Part shown: positions 27,101 through 42,100 of the stretch, piece by piece
Layout of the letters: the number at the start of each line of letters is the position of its first letter
Position numbering within the stretch: position 1 is the first letter of the stretch
From: Enoplolaimus lenunculus
Lineage: Eukaryota; Nematoda; Enoplea; Enoplida; Thoracostomopsidae
Length of the DNA: 64,000 bases
NCBI GenBank assembly: GCA_030248215.1
Contig: JASANG010003593.1
Location: 1 to 64,000 of the forward strand
Reading direction: 5' to 3'
Position numbers and translations under genes: made by a program
The notes under the pieces: generated by a model
What the model saw: only the letters and a program-made list of their open reading frames with translations
Told to the model about the DNA's origin: nothing
Database searches by the model: none

Positions 27101-30100
27101 CGGCTGCTCCGGAGCCGGATATTTGAACGCATATTTGGACAAAAATGTTTCAGTTTTTTGGTATACGCATTGCAGCACTGGCGGATTCAGGGGATATTCA
27201 GGTCATGCATGTCCCTACAAATTGGGATCAGAATCAAAGTTTTGTATTAAGAGATTTAGTAGCAGTCAAATTGTGTTTGGTTTTTCAATCGCTTTGCGTG
27301 TGGGCTTTTTTTACTATCATACGTATATACATTACGTAATGTGTGGTTGCCCCGCCAGGTTTTTTTGCATCCTCGGAAGTGTAGCGGCAAATTCAAAAGA
27401 AAGATGTTAATAATAATAATGATGAGATTGTCGTCTGTGGACTCGAGAGAGGAAGATAGAATTTATCGGCACAGGATACCCAAATACCGGGATAAATTTG
27501 TTATCCGGATAGTATCCGGTAGGATTTTGGATACCCGGATATTAATTAGTTTTATATGTATTGTTTTGTGTACCACTACAGGTATACGTATATATATATG
27601 CAAGCTATATATTCAGGGTGTTTTTGTTGATATATATGTATTTGGTGGCGTTTTTTGGAATTTTTAGGGGTGGATTTTTTAAGTGCAGGTAGGTAGGTAT
27701 ATATTCTGCAGTAAAAACCGTATATATAGATTGGTTTCGGTGGTGTGGGGGGACGCAAAAGAGTGGCTGCAAAATTCTCTTGTTGATGGTGATGGTTCCT
27801 TGTTTACGGTGATAGCGTCAGGCGCTAATAAAATGATTGGGGCCGTATCAAATGGCTGTATGTAGGGCAAACAATAACTGTGTGTACGTATGTAAATTGT
27901 TAATTTTGTTCAGGGTTGTTTTTTCGAAAAAACATTGTTACCGGAAAAAATGAATTTTTTTCCATTTTTTTCGGATAAAAAAATGAAAAAATGCAAAAAA
28001 AATTCATTCTTTGTCTGAGTGATTGGTTATCCCACTCTTAGCCGGCGTTTGCCCAAAAATGCTTGGGTTTTGAAATATTTTGCATATTTGAGCTTCTTGA
28101 TAACATCCCCTGATCATTCCATGCCCAAATCTGAATTTTTGCTAAATTCGATTATTAAGGCCACAAGTTCAGCCCCTTAGGACTTATCTGAAACCCATTT
28201 ATATATTCATATGCTGCAATTTTCGCTTTTTTCGGACATATTATGTGTCCTGGTGAACATATACACACGGTCACTGTTAATGTGTTACAGCTGAATTAGT
28301 TACATGTCATCTAAAAACGTTATTTTATATCATATTTAGTTGCAAATTATATTTAAGAATTGTTTAATATTGTTTAATTTTTTCCACCCCCCTCGGAAAA
28401 AATGGAAAAAAAGTTTTTTGCGGTAATTTTTTCCGGCCAGTAATCCCGATTTTGTTACTGTTTCATGTTAATTTTTTGCTTTATTATATATCAGGGTGCA
28501 ACCGGAATTACAATTTACCGGAACCGGAATTTGAAAATTTTACCGGAACCGGAAAGTGAAAAATGCATTTCACCAAAAATTTCATTTTAATCTTATTTTT
28601 TGCTCTATTATTTGTGAAATAACCTTAGTCGAACATTTTATTCGTTGTATTTTAGATTTTCATCATCGACTGAACTGAAATCCACCATCAATGGCTTATA
28701 TTCGGAGTACAAGTGGCTTTGAAAAGAGATTCTTAAAAATTAGCAAAGTTAAGAAAACGGCCAAATTATAACACCGGAATTTTTAAATCCGGTAAAAATT
28801 TACCGGAACCGGAAGGTGAAAAAATGCCGGAACCGGAAGGTGAAAAAATGCCGGAACCGGAATTGGAATTCCGGTTGCACCCTGATATATATAAGTAACT
28901 GGCTTCTCACCAACGGCGGGCCCCAGCACTTTTCGAAATTTTCATTTTCCCCCGGCGAAAATTTTGAACTCCCCGGAAAAGCCCCCCGGCGAATTTTCGG
29001 CCGCCCCCCAGCAAAATGCCCCCAGCAAATTTTTTTGCTGGCCCCCCCCCCCAGGACTTTTCTAGGCCAAAAATTTTCAGTGTTAAAACGTAAAGACCTG
29101 GACTTCTTTTTAGGCGGACATTCGGCAAAATGTGATTTTACATTACGCTGAGTACTCATAATTTTTAATAGCGTTACAAATACCCGTAGTAACTAATACA
29201 ATTCATTAATGAACTGAAAAAAAGCACAATTATGTAAAGGCCGTTTCAGGGAACACAGCATTCGTAAGTACCTTGCAGCAGCAAGTTCAACCCGCCTGAG
29301 CCTTATAGTAAACTGAAGCTGTGACTAATATATAAAATATATATTAATCACAGTTTCAATTATAGATTATCTATATTTTATATAATTGTGCTTTTTTCAA
29401 CTTCTGGTTAAGTTGTCAGTAATATTAGTTAAAATTATTGTTATTAACGTTTGCGAGAAATTTTTGTCATTTTTGCATATTTGAGCTTGTCATGGCCTCC
29501 CCTGATCTTTCCATGGCCAAATTTGTATTTTTGAAAAATTCGATTTTTAAGGTCCCTAGGTCTCCCTTTGAAAAGTTTTTGTCAAAAAGTATGACAAATT
29601 ATATATCATTCGATGCAGCTTGCAGAGCTGAGTCCAATGGTGTTTTGCTGTCCCGATTTTGATACCAGTATAATCCATTCCCCTTGGCACCCAAGTTAAT
29701 TTTTCACCCAAAAGAAATTTATTGGCGGTGTCCGAACTACTGTCGAGTCACACACACACACACAAATACGTGTGCTTTATTCAACTACGCACGTTACTGA
29801 CAGGAAATGTTAGGTAGGGGTTGACTACAAATTTCAGGACAAGTGAGTGATGTGCAGGGGTGGGTGGTCTCGGTCAAAAAAGCCGAGACCGAGACTTTTG
29901 GTCTCGGTCAATTTTCAACCGTTACCGAAAATAATCATAAGATTTTTTAACAAAAGTTTTGAATGTTTTTATCTGCTCTGAATTGCCGTTTCATTCGGGG
30001 TTCCTTTCAAAAAGTTGAATTTTGGTAACCGGAAGGGTCATTGTGTTTCTCAAATCGCGGTATAACCAGGTAGCGGTGCTCCACGATTTTTCGCTGTCTG

Positions 30101-33100
30101 TGTTGGTAGGCCAAATTCGCAAGTACGTACTTCCGGGCCAAAGCTGCGATCCAAAGAAAATTTTTGTCGCTTTTTGCCCTCTTTGATCGCGGTTTGCAAA
30201 CCACTCAGGAGGCTGAAAAAAAACCGAGACCGAGACCAGCCAAATCCCGAAGCTTGCCGAGACCGAGAAAGCCCATCCCGGGTGATGTGCGGATCGGCGT
30301 ACTTGCTATCTATTAAGGCTTTGTTCACAATCTTGTCACAAGAAGAGGCGCACGTGTTTCGCTGGCTGCTGGCGTGAATTCATTGAAAGTTATTTTTCTG
30401 CGTTGTTACGTACCTCAGCCATCATCAGTGCTTAGCAGACAGGGGGTCGGGGGGCTCTCCCCAAAATTCTAAGGGTGGGAGCTTCCAAACTCGCAAAGCG
30501 AAACATGCGAGAAGCCAGACGCGTTTTAAAACTTAAGCGGTTTTTGTTTTAACCGGTTAGGGTGGGGGACCCTTTAGGGGTGGCCCCCTCCCAATTGGGA
30601 GGTATGACGGTAGCTGCGCCGGCCCTGTTCATCATACAAGCGTGCGTGTTAGGGTTGCGCTATACTTGACGTTGCTCGCCGTCCGTCGCCATACGTTATC
30701 GTACGTGAGTTATTTGCGTACGATACCGCACCGGTGATGGACGGCGCCGGACGGTACTGTGCGGATTGACGGACGGTACCGTGCGGGTGACGGACGGCGC
30801 CGTACATCAATAAAAGTATAGCGCAACCCTTAACTGTGTGAGAACTTATGTAATTGTATTTAATTCATTCCTATGGTGTGTTTTATATGGACGTAATTTA
30901 TGAATACTGTGCGGTTCCGCCCGATAGCCATTTCATCTCAGTTTGAGCAATTTGAGTCGTACAAATATGTTTATTAATTTTTTAAAATTATTATTTAGCT
31001 TCGATCGCGCGTATACGTAGGTACTTCACTGTGAAACATTTAAAGTTTTGTGATTTGGCGTGAAACTTGAGTTCAGTCGCAGCAAGCAAAATGTTTAGTG
31101 TTTCCATATTTAAAGCGTAGTTTTTAGGCTATTCGGAACGCAATCAGAACCGCAATAATTAATATCCGGCAGATGGTGTGAATATTGGATACCGGAACCG
31201 GATGGCAGCGATGTGATTGACACGTGCGAATACGTAACTCTTGTGCGATCCGTATTATTTTGCGTTTTGAGAGCGCTTCAGGCTGCTTATAAGTCATTTT
31301 TGGGGTTGTTGCACTTGGTGAGTGTAGTTGCCCAGACGCCGAGATCAACGTTCAGACGTGTTTTATCGTGCCAATTTAAATAATATAACGTTTAGAAATT
31401 GGAACCCTCGAACATCCGTGAAGCACACCAGTAGCAACACTTCAGACTGCCAATGTCAGAGATACTCATCAAAAAACACACGTAATAGCGTTCAGACGTG
31501 TTTTATCGTAAAAAAAGCAGTACATTGTTTTAGAGTCGGATCTTGATAACTTGCTCAATGCTGTGCCGGATCCGGATCACGAATCCGGTCGAACCCTACC
31601 TAGGTAGAGGTACCTACTATGTATGTGGGCGCTAGTCAGGGCGGTAATTAAAGTAGCCAGCATAAAATTTGTTGACCGCTAAAACGCCATGATCAACCTG
31701 CCCCACGAATATTATAAATATTATATATAACAGTTATATAGCTAAAATATTAACAACATTTCAGCGATTTTTCAGCGTTTTTTGTGTTGATTTTATATAT
31801 TTTTATGCGACTAATATATATGTTCTCGCGAATTTTACTTTGTTCAGTTTGGTTAGCGAAAACACAACAATTTCCACGCAAATTTTCTTTTCGTAGAACG
31901 AAAAACAATCAGTTACGTGTATTTTCCTAACAAATTTTTGTAAACAACGTAATGCTGGAAATTTGCCCTAAATACGTACGTGGGGCGTTCCAGCTTTAAT
32001 ATATAGATTTAGCAAACAGCCGAAAAGAATGAATCATTCGTTGAATGAAAAAGTATTTATCGTATTACAGATTTACCTGACGTTATTATGAATGGACATA
32101 ATGCGGCAGCCGTAGTCGATGCGCATCGACGTCACGCTAATGCGATTTCGCCGCCACCACCATCATCGCAGCCACAGTCAGGCGTTGCGAACAACACGAT
32201 CCAAAGGCAGCGGCAAGATCAAAACGATTTGCGGTCACATGGAACGCACATGATGCAAGCACCGCAGCCACGTGCAGATGAAGCTGATCGGTCAGGTAGT
32301 CACGTGAATTATTACTGAACGCTGTCACGGATTTGGACGTCATGTACAATGCTATTAGAAGGAGACCAACAGGAACTATAGTAAATTTTACTGGACAGGA
32401 ACATTAATCATATTTTTTGGCTAAGAACATTGTATTTTTCGTACATACCTATTCTTTCCGGATTCAACCGGAATTCCTGCGTAAATTCAATTATTGTTCG
32501 TGTTCCGTCAGTTAAAGATGCAGGAACTGGAATTTGAATTTTTACGGTTTTGTGGCAAATTATCAATAATCATTTGAATATTGTAAACTTTGTCTCTGAA
32601 TAATTATTATGTTGAAATGCATGTATTTGCGATTAGTTCAATTTTGTTAATAAACTGTCTTTGATGTGTTTTCGCAAAAATTAATGATTGAATAGCTGCA
32701 AATTAGCTTAAAGCATTTTTTGGCAAGTTTTCCAAAAACTCCAATAGTAATTTGCGGTAATGAAAATTGTTTCAAATTCCAGTTTCTGTTCCTGTCCCGG
32801 TGTCTGCAAAGAAATTCAATTCATGTTCCTGTTCCGGCAAAATTTAGTTCCTATTGCAACCCTGTATTATGTAAATGTGTTGGTAGAAATTTGTTTTTTG
32901 TTTCAAGACTGACTCTGTACTCACAAACGAAATGTTCAATATATCGGATTCACTTATAAAAGTATCCAGTTTATTTATTTATTTATTTATTTATTTATAT
33001 ATTTATTTGTCTTTATTTTACAGTTACCGCTGCGCCGAGCGAAACAAAGAGTTCTTCGCAAACGACTACCACAGCAACAAAAAATGCAGCGTCTGGTGAT

Positions 33101-36100
33101 GTCGCAGTTGTAGCTCCATTGTCGCCGCAACAGTCGCGACTACCGTTGTCTGAAGTAGTTAAGGCGTCGCTGAACGTAGCCGATAGTGGCGGCGATAACT
33201 ATAGGTCAAAGGATAAGCAACAACAAAAACAACAACAGCAACAGCCGCAACAAACGCAACAGCAAACGCAACAACAACCGACGGCGGCGAGTCGCGTCGA
33301 CGGTCAACGCAAATCGACGCCGAGCGTCCCTGACGTTGCTGATGTTGGAGGCGGCGACGACCATCGACACGAAACAAGCGACGATGACAACAACAATAAA
33401 AACAATGTTGGCGGTGGTGACATCGACGGTGGCGACAAAGAAGATCAACAACAATGGATTGAAGTGGCGTCGACGCGTGGAAAGAAAGCCGCACGCAAGA
33501 AAATGATGTCGTCATCATCGTCATCGACCGCAGCGGGCGGATCTATTGCGAAGGTAAAATTTATATTAGTATAAATATATCAGAGTGGTGTCGAACCCGC
33601 GATTTCACCAATTCCGAATCCGAAGCCTTTGCAATTTTGCCCAATCCGAATCCAAATCTTGACTTCGTAAAATTTCTTCAAATCAGGAAGCGACTGGATA
33701 TCGTCGCGCAACTCAAATATTACAAATATTTCTCACGTTTCAACACTATATCTGGTTAATATGTGGTTCCTGTAAAAACTTCCATCTGTGCCCTGCTTCA
33801 AACTACTGTATAACATAGAATTGTAGCCACTTTACATGTCGACTTAGCAGACCTAAGGTTATGCACGCAATATTAACATGCACTGTTTGTCTATTTTCAG
33901 CCCGGTAGTTTGAATTTTGACAAAGGCAAAAGGCAACGCTCGTAGATTTTGTATTACTTTTCTAAAAGCTGAGCGTAAGCTTAAGCCTAAGCCTCAGCTT
34001 ATTTTTGTTAATTTATAGCGAATCAGGTGTTTTAACGCCGTACTGAAAATTTAATTGGCATCTAATGCTAATTAATCGGTATTTTTTGAACATTAGTAAC
34101 GTAAACTATGTGTGAATTCAAATTGGGCAGTTGTTGGATTTAGGACCATGGTGTTACCGCTAACACCGGAGCCCGATACTCGTCATCCACAAGCCATTAT
34201 CAACAACAGCTGCAACAACAACAACAACATGTTACTGCAGATAGTGGTGGAAACGGAGGTTCAGTGTCATCGTCGACGGCGATTTCGAACGAGGCAACTG
34301 CAACACAACAACAACAGCAACAACAACAACCACAACAGCAAAAGCAACAAAAAGAACAACAACAGTACGAACAGTACGGACAGCCGCGTCATTTAGCAGA
34401 CGAGCTTGATTTTCAATTCGACGAAGACATTTGCATCGACGACAAAACCGCGTTTAAAGCGTCGCGTCAGAAACAGTTTCCGCCTGAGCACGAGTATGAC
34501 GAATGGTGAGTGAGTGTTTGGTAAAGGCATGGGTTGGGATTGTGTGTTTATGTGTGGCCGTCTGCAAAGTTCCCGAGCCGTAGGGAAACAGAGAACCGTT
34601 GAAAACAAAAACAAAGTACCATTTCAACACGGAAAATTATTATTTAATGGTGATTGCTCAAAAAGTTGAAAGTCGGTTTCTTTCTCACGGCGCCACGACA
34701 AGTATATATCGCGTGTGCTGCTAGGGTGTCGTAATCGGAATTCCAATTCTGATTAGAATTTCGATTCAAAACGAAATTTAGAAATTTTGATTTTAATCTT
34801 ACTTGTGATATTTTGCAAAAAAATTCTGTTATTCATCTCGTATATTTTTTTCGATGAGTTAACTTATCAATGATTGATTGCAGTTTAGCTCTACACAACC
34901 AAAAATAATTGCCGATTTGTTCGTTTGACGTTCTTAAACATTGTTGCCAGCCAATAGGCAGATGCCCTAAACCGACACTTTGTCAATACAAATTATCCGT
35001 ACAGTCACAAAATTTCTAGTTCCAATTCTGAATACAATTACGGTATAATTCAGTTCTGTTTTGCATCATGTGTGCCTCAACAATGTTCTTGTTTTTGCAG
35101 GTCTGACGATTATTTCGATCACGACTATTATGAAGCCGGAGGCGGATTCGGTGGTAGCGGAAGCAGTTCCGATTTCGCAACTGCACCCGAAGATATCTCG
35201 GACGCTGATGTCAATGGACTGATTATTTTGACGCAACAAAATAGCGGCGCCGGCGGTGGCAGTTACTCAGCGCCTCGCGACGCCACTGGTCATACACCGC
35301 CGTTCGGGCATGGTAGTGGAGGGTCGGGCTCCGTTGGGGCAACGACAGGAGCTGGTCCTGCGGCAATTTCGATGCCTCCAACCAAAAGACAATACGATCG
35401 AACTGGGGACTATACTAGTCGAGTGAAAATGACACAAGAACTGGCGCAAATTATCAACGACGGCTTGCGGTATTATGAGCAAGATCTGTGGACGCAACAG
35501 GAAGAGGTATATCCTGGGTCCATATTTCCAAATCTGTGTAGCACCTGTCACCACTTGGTTATATGAAATTCGGCGAATTTTCGCCTTTGATTTTTACTGC
35601 TTCTGTAGCAACTTTGAGATACGTAATTGCAGGAGTTCACCAGTGGGCTCAGCATAAGGATGGTTGTGTAGTTATAAGTATTTTATTTAGGCACAGTTTT
35701 CGAATTGAGGGTATAACAAAAGTTAGACTTACGTACAACATATCGTTAGATATTGTGAAGACTGTGTTGTGTTGCTTTTGCTTTAAATCTTTTTATCGCC
35801 TGCTATTAAGACGTGAGTTTATATAGTTATATATGCAGTGTACATAAACACGAAGAGTGTTTAATGTATGTTTTCGCGTTTTAGTTTGTCTTTGTTTAAC
35901 TTTGATCAGGGACGTGTCGATATCAAAATTTTTGCCAATTCCGATACCGATTGCGATTTTGAAACACGATGTTTAAAGAATTGATAAAATTACTAACGGT
36001 TCATTTCTATTATTTTTTCAAGAACAAACACTAGAGACATAATTGATACCGTTCCAACTGGCGGATTGATCGGCATATCTTTAATTTAGGTATTTATATT

Positions 36101-39100
36101 TTTAGATTGATCATAATCAGTCGAGCTATACTAAAGTTGGCACTGTGCCACAAGATCAACTGTTGTCAGCGTTCGCGGCGACCGGCTCGTATTCACGACG
36201 CCGTCGCCGACGAAGGCAACAACAGTATCGAGAAGGAGACGACGGAGATGATGAACGGGAAGGAGAGCAAGAAGAACAAGAAGAAGAAGAAGAAGAAGGA
36301 GTGGAAGCACGAGAGGAAGAAGAAGAAGAAGAAGAAGAACGGCAAGAGTTTGACGAAACGATCACGGGTGTCGACAACGAGGACACGAACCAGATTAGTA
36401 CGACAACAGGAGGAGACGATGACAGCAACGCGATAACGATGACGAAAGAAGACGGTGAGTCGACGACTCCGGTTGTCGCAGTGGCGGCGACGTCTGTCGG
36501 TGCTACTCCTGATGCTCGCTGTTCTACTTTTGTTGCTTCTTCTTATCCTCCTCCGGTGTCTGATTGGTCTGCGGCCGCTGGTTCACCTGTCGCTAAGGGT
36601 AGCTCTACGACTGCTGCTAGCGGTGTGACGTCTGGTGACGGTGCTGCTCATCGTACAGTTTCTGGTAGTGGTGGTGGTAGTTGTAGTAGTAGTAGTAAAA
36701 CTGGTGGTGACAGTATTGGGAGTTGTAATTTAGAACGACACAAAACACAGTCTCAATCTAACAAACCTTCGGACAGCCGCCGATATCAACAGAAGTCGCG
36801 ACCTGGATCAGGCCGGCGAACAGCTGCTGATAAAGGTTGGTACCGAGATTCTTAAGTACCTTGGGTGAGGGAGGCTCTGTTTGCAGGCAGATTGTTTTGG
36901 TTGACTTGTTGTGACGAACACATGGTCACCACTGAGCACGCTGAGGCCAAAAACTGTAGGGTGCAGTGTGTTGGTTAATGCCGCTTTGTTGGCTTCAGCA
37001 AAAGCCAGCCGCCATCTCAAAAGTTACCTGGTTTACGCGTCAGTGTTTATCCGAAATTCCGGTTCCGACATTTTCACCTCCCGGTTATTGTTCCTGTAAA
37101 TTTTTACCGGATTTATATAAAAATTCCGCTATTGAATTTTGGTCGGCGGAAATTAAGCATTTTACTAAAAATAACGTTAAAAATACGTAAAAGAATGCAT
37201 TAGTATAGTATTATAAACCATGACAGTCACCGAAAATAAACCATCGGCGTTCACCAATAATACAGCAAAAAAAGAAAATTAAAATGATTTTTCGGTGGCA
37301 TGTATTTTAAACTTTGTGGTCCCGTTTGCAGTATTTTCAAATTCCGGTTCCGGTAAATTGTAATTCCGGTAGCACCCGGGTACGCATAGTATTGTGAATG
37401 CTGCATTAACAGTTTTGGCGCATGTTTTGAAAATTGAAGGTGGTATACTTGAATATTATTTCGACGCTTTTTTTGTACTGCCCCTCTTAAAAGCTGATAA
37501 CTACACTTCTGCGCGGAGCTAATTTACGTCGAACGACCGCGTGCTGCAAGCAGGTCTTGCTAATGAATTTTGTGCTTTCTTGTTCCGGTATTTAATGTTT
37601 CTGCTACGACAGTATTCTTACATGGTTGTAGCGCCTATTACGAGCTAGCGATTGGTTTTTTTTCAAACTGATGAACTAGATTTACATATTCAGTAATAAT
37701 GGTGATACATAGGTGCTCGGCACATTTGAGAATATGGGCATAGTTGTGAATGACTGTGAATCAAATATTGCAGTAAACTCGGGCTTTTTGCGATTAACAG
37801 GTGGTGCTGGGTGGTTTTATTTAATGCATGCTTCCTGTCTGTCAAGCGCTTGCTTTCTATTGGTGCATAAGCGGATACTTATTTTCCTGTTTCCGGTAAA
37901 AATAGGTTTTGATTTCCGTCATATATGTAGAAATGCCAGAATTTCTGTTACTTCTGTGTCATTATGATTAATGGTTGTAAAGTAAAATGAAGACAACAAA
38001 ATTCATTCACAACCTGAAAACGGGTGTATTTTGCTATTTTTCTGTAAAAATTTATTTGGCCTTGTGAACTATTTTGACGGTAAAGAACGAATGGTATTTT
38101 GAAGTTTTTATAGTTAAACATACGTTTTCCGTTCCTGTTATTTTACTTACAGTTTACACTTTTTTCATAGAATTTTAAAATTTCAACTTAAATTGGATAC
38201 TCATTGTTTGCGTATTGTATATTGCAAAGCTTATTCACGTAAGATTCCCTGGTGCTCATAAAGGAGAAATCAACTACTGTTACCTTGTGGTAATGCTTGT
38301 TTGTAGTAATTTGATTGTTTCAGGCGCTAGCGCGACCGTTTCTGGACAAGCAGGCCCACTTCGCTCACCGGATGCAAAACCGTCAAACTCACCGAACAAA
38401 CGGTCGCCGTCGCATTACAAAAAGCATCAAACGCCGCCAAAAACAGCGTCTAATGGCCAAAAGTCGCGACCTCCGGCTGCTTTTAGTTCGTCTACGGCAT
38501 CTACTGGTCGTGACGCAGCCGCACGTCAGCAACAACCCCCAGGTGCGTACCCAGGCGCTACGATGGCGTCGGCAACGGTAGCACCTAGTGGTAAACCGGG
38601 TGTTGTGCCGCGATCGCCGCTCGCAAAACGCGAAGTCCGCACCGGACACGGACTGCCGCGGTTTTATCCGGCGATCCGAAACCAGCCGACGTATTATCAA
38701 CAGCAGCCACCGCATCACGGGTATCATGATCCTTCGGTTAGTTCAAGTTGAATTGGCTGAGTGGGGGCTGAATGTATTCCGAATTGAACAAAATAATAGA
38801 ATACGTAAATCCGTAGTCAGGAGCAACATTAATCCTTAAATGAAACACCGCCGATAAAGCATTTTTTACTTTCACAACAGGCCTTTCGATAGAACCATCG
38901 TCATCCAGGTCCACAGTAATATTATCCGGTTCGTTTTGTTGTAAATTCTGCAGATGTGACCGCTGTTGTTCCAAGTTACGTATCTGTGTCAGGGTGCGAC
39001 CGGATATCCGGCTCCGGTATTTTTTCTTGCCGGATATTTGTTGAAAAATTTGAAAAAATGAAACTAATTGACTTAGATTGACTTACATATATATCTTTAT

Positions 39101-42100
39101 GGTGTCATAATTGTGTTATGTAAACCATTTTAAAGTTTTGAATAAGGTACGTATATTACAGCATTGTGGTAACGAGAAGAATAGGAGGTCTAAAAAGGTA
39201 TTGTCGTAATAAGTGAGCTGCCAAGTTATCATTTTTATTGATTATCTGCATGCATATTTATTAGTTAGAACTCACGTAACTGAAACTACCTTCACTGTGG
39301 AAACCAGTTTCATATTAGCTTCAATCTTAAGGCGATTAATTCAGTTGAGAGCAAGTGTAACTTCCCATTCAAAATTTTTTCTCAGAACGTAGCTCCCATT
39401 CCAAAATTCTGGCTAAGCCTCTGGTTGCATGCCGGCCACTTTGTACTTTACTTTGCAGTTAACGTGAAGATAAGTCAAAACTAAGCTTAAGCGAAACAAT
39501 AGCCTTATAAATCCTAAGCTACATACACCTCTATTTTATAGTATCTTACAAAAACTGGATGCCCGACCGTAAAAGTAAGACGGGCCAAACAAATATTGCA
39601 ACTGAACGCAACGTTACATAAACTGATAATGGAATAGATTCATTGTTAAAATGTTAAGTTTTGTCTCGAAAACACTTTTAATCCTCAACGATATTTTGTG
39701 AAACATAAAACCCTTTGCCAAAGTTATTGTTACAGCGCTGGCAGAGTGTGACCAGATATTCAGTCTTAGATATTTTATTCTTGTTTTAGTAAAAGACCAA
39801 TATTTTTGTTTGGTCAAAGTTTGGTCCTATTAATGGATGCTTTCCATGTGTCGTTTACTTTGTATTTTATTTGTTTAAGACACCGGCTGGCAGTAGTAAA
39901 CAAAATGCCGTTGCAGCGCAAGCAGCTGCACTTTCAAGTACACCGCCGTCGATGCAAGAACAACATGTCGGATGGGTTATGGGCGCAGCTCGCTATCGGT
40001 CACGGTCACGCAATACCTCAGTCAATAGGTAAAGGGAATTTACGCAGATGGGTGGCCTCAAGTGGGCCAACTTGCGGGCGTTGATTCCCCCATTCATGGT
40101 CCAAAAAATGTTTTGATTTGACTTTGTTGCAGTGAAATTTAATATTAAAACGACTTATGGCTTATTATTGGCTTCGCTTGTGATTGTTTAAAAAACTGTG
40201 CCTTTTTGATTAGTGGTTACTTAAAGTTGTATCAATTTAAAATTCTTTTAAGGCCGCTGAGTTTTACAATTAGTTCAATTTATGAAATAGCAGAAAAAAA
40301 ATTTTTAAGTCATTTTGGCAAATTTTCAAAAAGACCAACAGTAATTTGGTGATGAAAATTATGTAAAATTACCGTTCTTGTTCCTGTTCCGGATCCAGCA
40401 AAAAATTTAACTACTGTTTCTATTTGTGCTTTGGCGAAATTTAGTTCCTGTTGGAACCCGGATACGCTTAACATTTATATTACGTTTTTGTGCGTCTTTC
40501 AGCATTACATCAGGTAGTCCATCAACGACCGACCCGGCGATTATCGCGGCCGTTGGCAGCGTGTCGCTGTCTGGAATCGGTGGACCGCCAGGAGGACCTG
40601 GAGCCCGCCTTGGCGGAGGCGGCGGCGGTCCTAGTGGCCCTCCATTAGGGACCAGCCCGACAGCCGGCGGAAACGCCGCTGCGGCTGCTACTGCTGGTTC
40701 CGGGGCGCCGTTGTCGCTACAACGCAATATCCCTGCGTTTCAGCATCCGTCACACGCGTTGCTCGAAGAGAATGGATTCGTTCAACAAGTCTATACGAAA
40801 TGGAAGACACGATGTATACGAGGTAAGAGGCAATGGTACGATTAGAGAAACGTCTTTATACGGGGCTGGCTCCAGTTTTTTTATCATAAGTTTGCTCCCT
40901 TTTGCAAGAGATGTAGACATGAAACCCGAATCGTATATTGATTGAATCAGTCGAATTTTTTGCCGAACCCGAACGTTGCTTGCCATCCCTGTCGCATGAT
41001 GTAAGCGGATGATTTTAAAGATCTGGTACCGTTTTACGGTGAACAATAGAGTGGGATTTGCAGGAAAGCACAACATTTTATTGCTTGTTTTTCATGATTA
41101 TTGATGTCAGATTTTTGTCTTCAGCTTGACTGTCGGCAGGGTGCAATCGGAATTTCTGTTCGGATTAAAATTATGACATGCTGTGGTATGTTGCATAAAA
41201 ATTCAGCATCATTTATCTATTAATTTGTTTTCGATAACTTAACCCATCAATAATTGATTGTAGTTTAGATTTACAGAGCCAAAAAAGATTGTCATTTTGT
41301 TCATGCGACGTTTTTGACAATCGTTGCCAGCTAACAGACACGCTAAATCAATATTATACTTGTTAATACAAATTATCCGTATAGTCACAAGTTTTGTAGT
41401 TTCGATTCCGGTATAAATTTGGTGTTCCGATTCGGATTCCTGTATATAATCCAGTTTCACTTTGCACCCTGACTGTTGGCATTGTATATGTGGTTATTTT
41501 TGTTACGCGATAACAATTTTAGAACGAAAATTTTGCGGCTACGGCACACCGGAAATGTATACGCTGTATCGATTTTGGTCGTTTTTCCTTCGTGAAAATT
41601 TCAATCGACGCATGTATGAAGAATTTAAACAGCTCGCGAGCGAAGACGCTAAAGCTGGATTTCGGTATGAATTGTATTTTTTATATTTCAGAAAGTGGTG
41701 ATTGTTAGGTAGGAAGGAATTATATTTCTTCATAAAATTAATCTAAGGTTACTGGGATTTTCGTATAGTGCTTGTGAGTGCAAATGTAACCTAATGTAAC
41801 CTGCAAATTGCTTGTTGATTGGAGGTTGGAGGTGTCGGATGCGGGAAATTTCTGTGTTTGCACGCTGCGGGACAACTTCATAGGATATTCGCAGTGTCTT
41901 TGCCTTATGTCTCTGCTAATGAGAGAATAATGAGACGTTTGGTTTTCATCTGTAAAATAGCGATATAGCATATTTTTTCTCATTAAGTTATTATTATTAT
42001 TATTATTTTTATTATTATTATTATTATTATTGTTATATTATTTTTCTGAAAGCAGAAGATTAACACAGAAACGTCTTCTCACTGGTTGCTGTCAGTTAGT

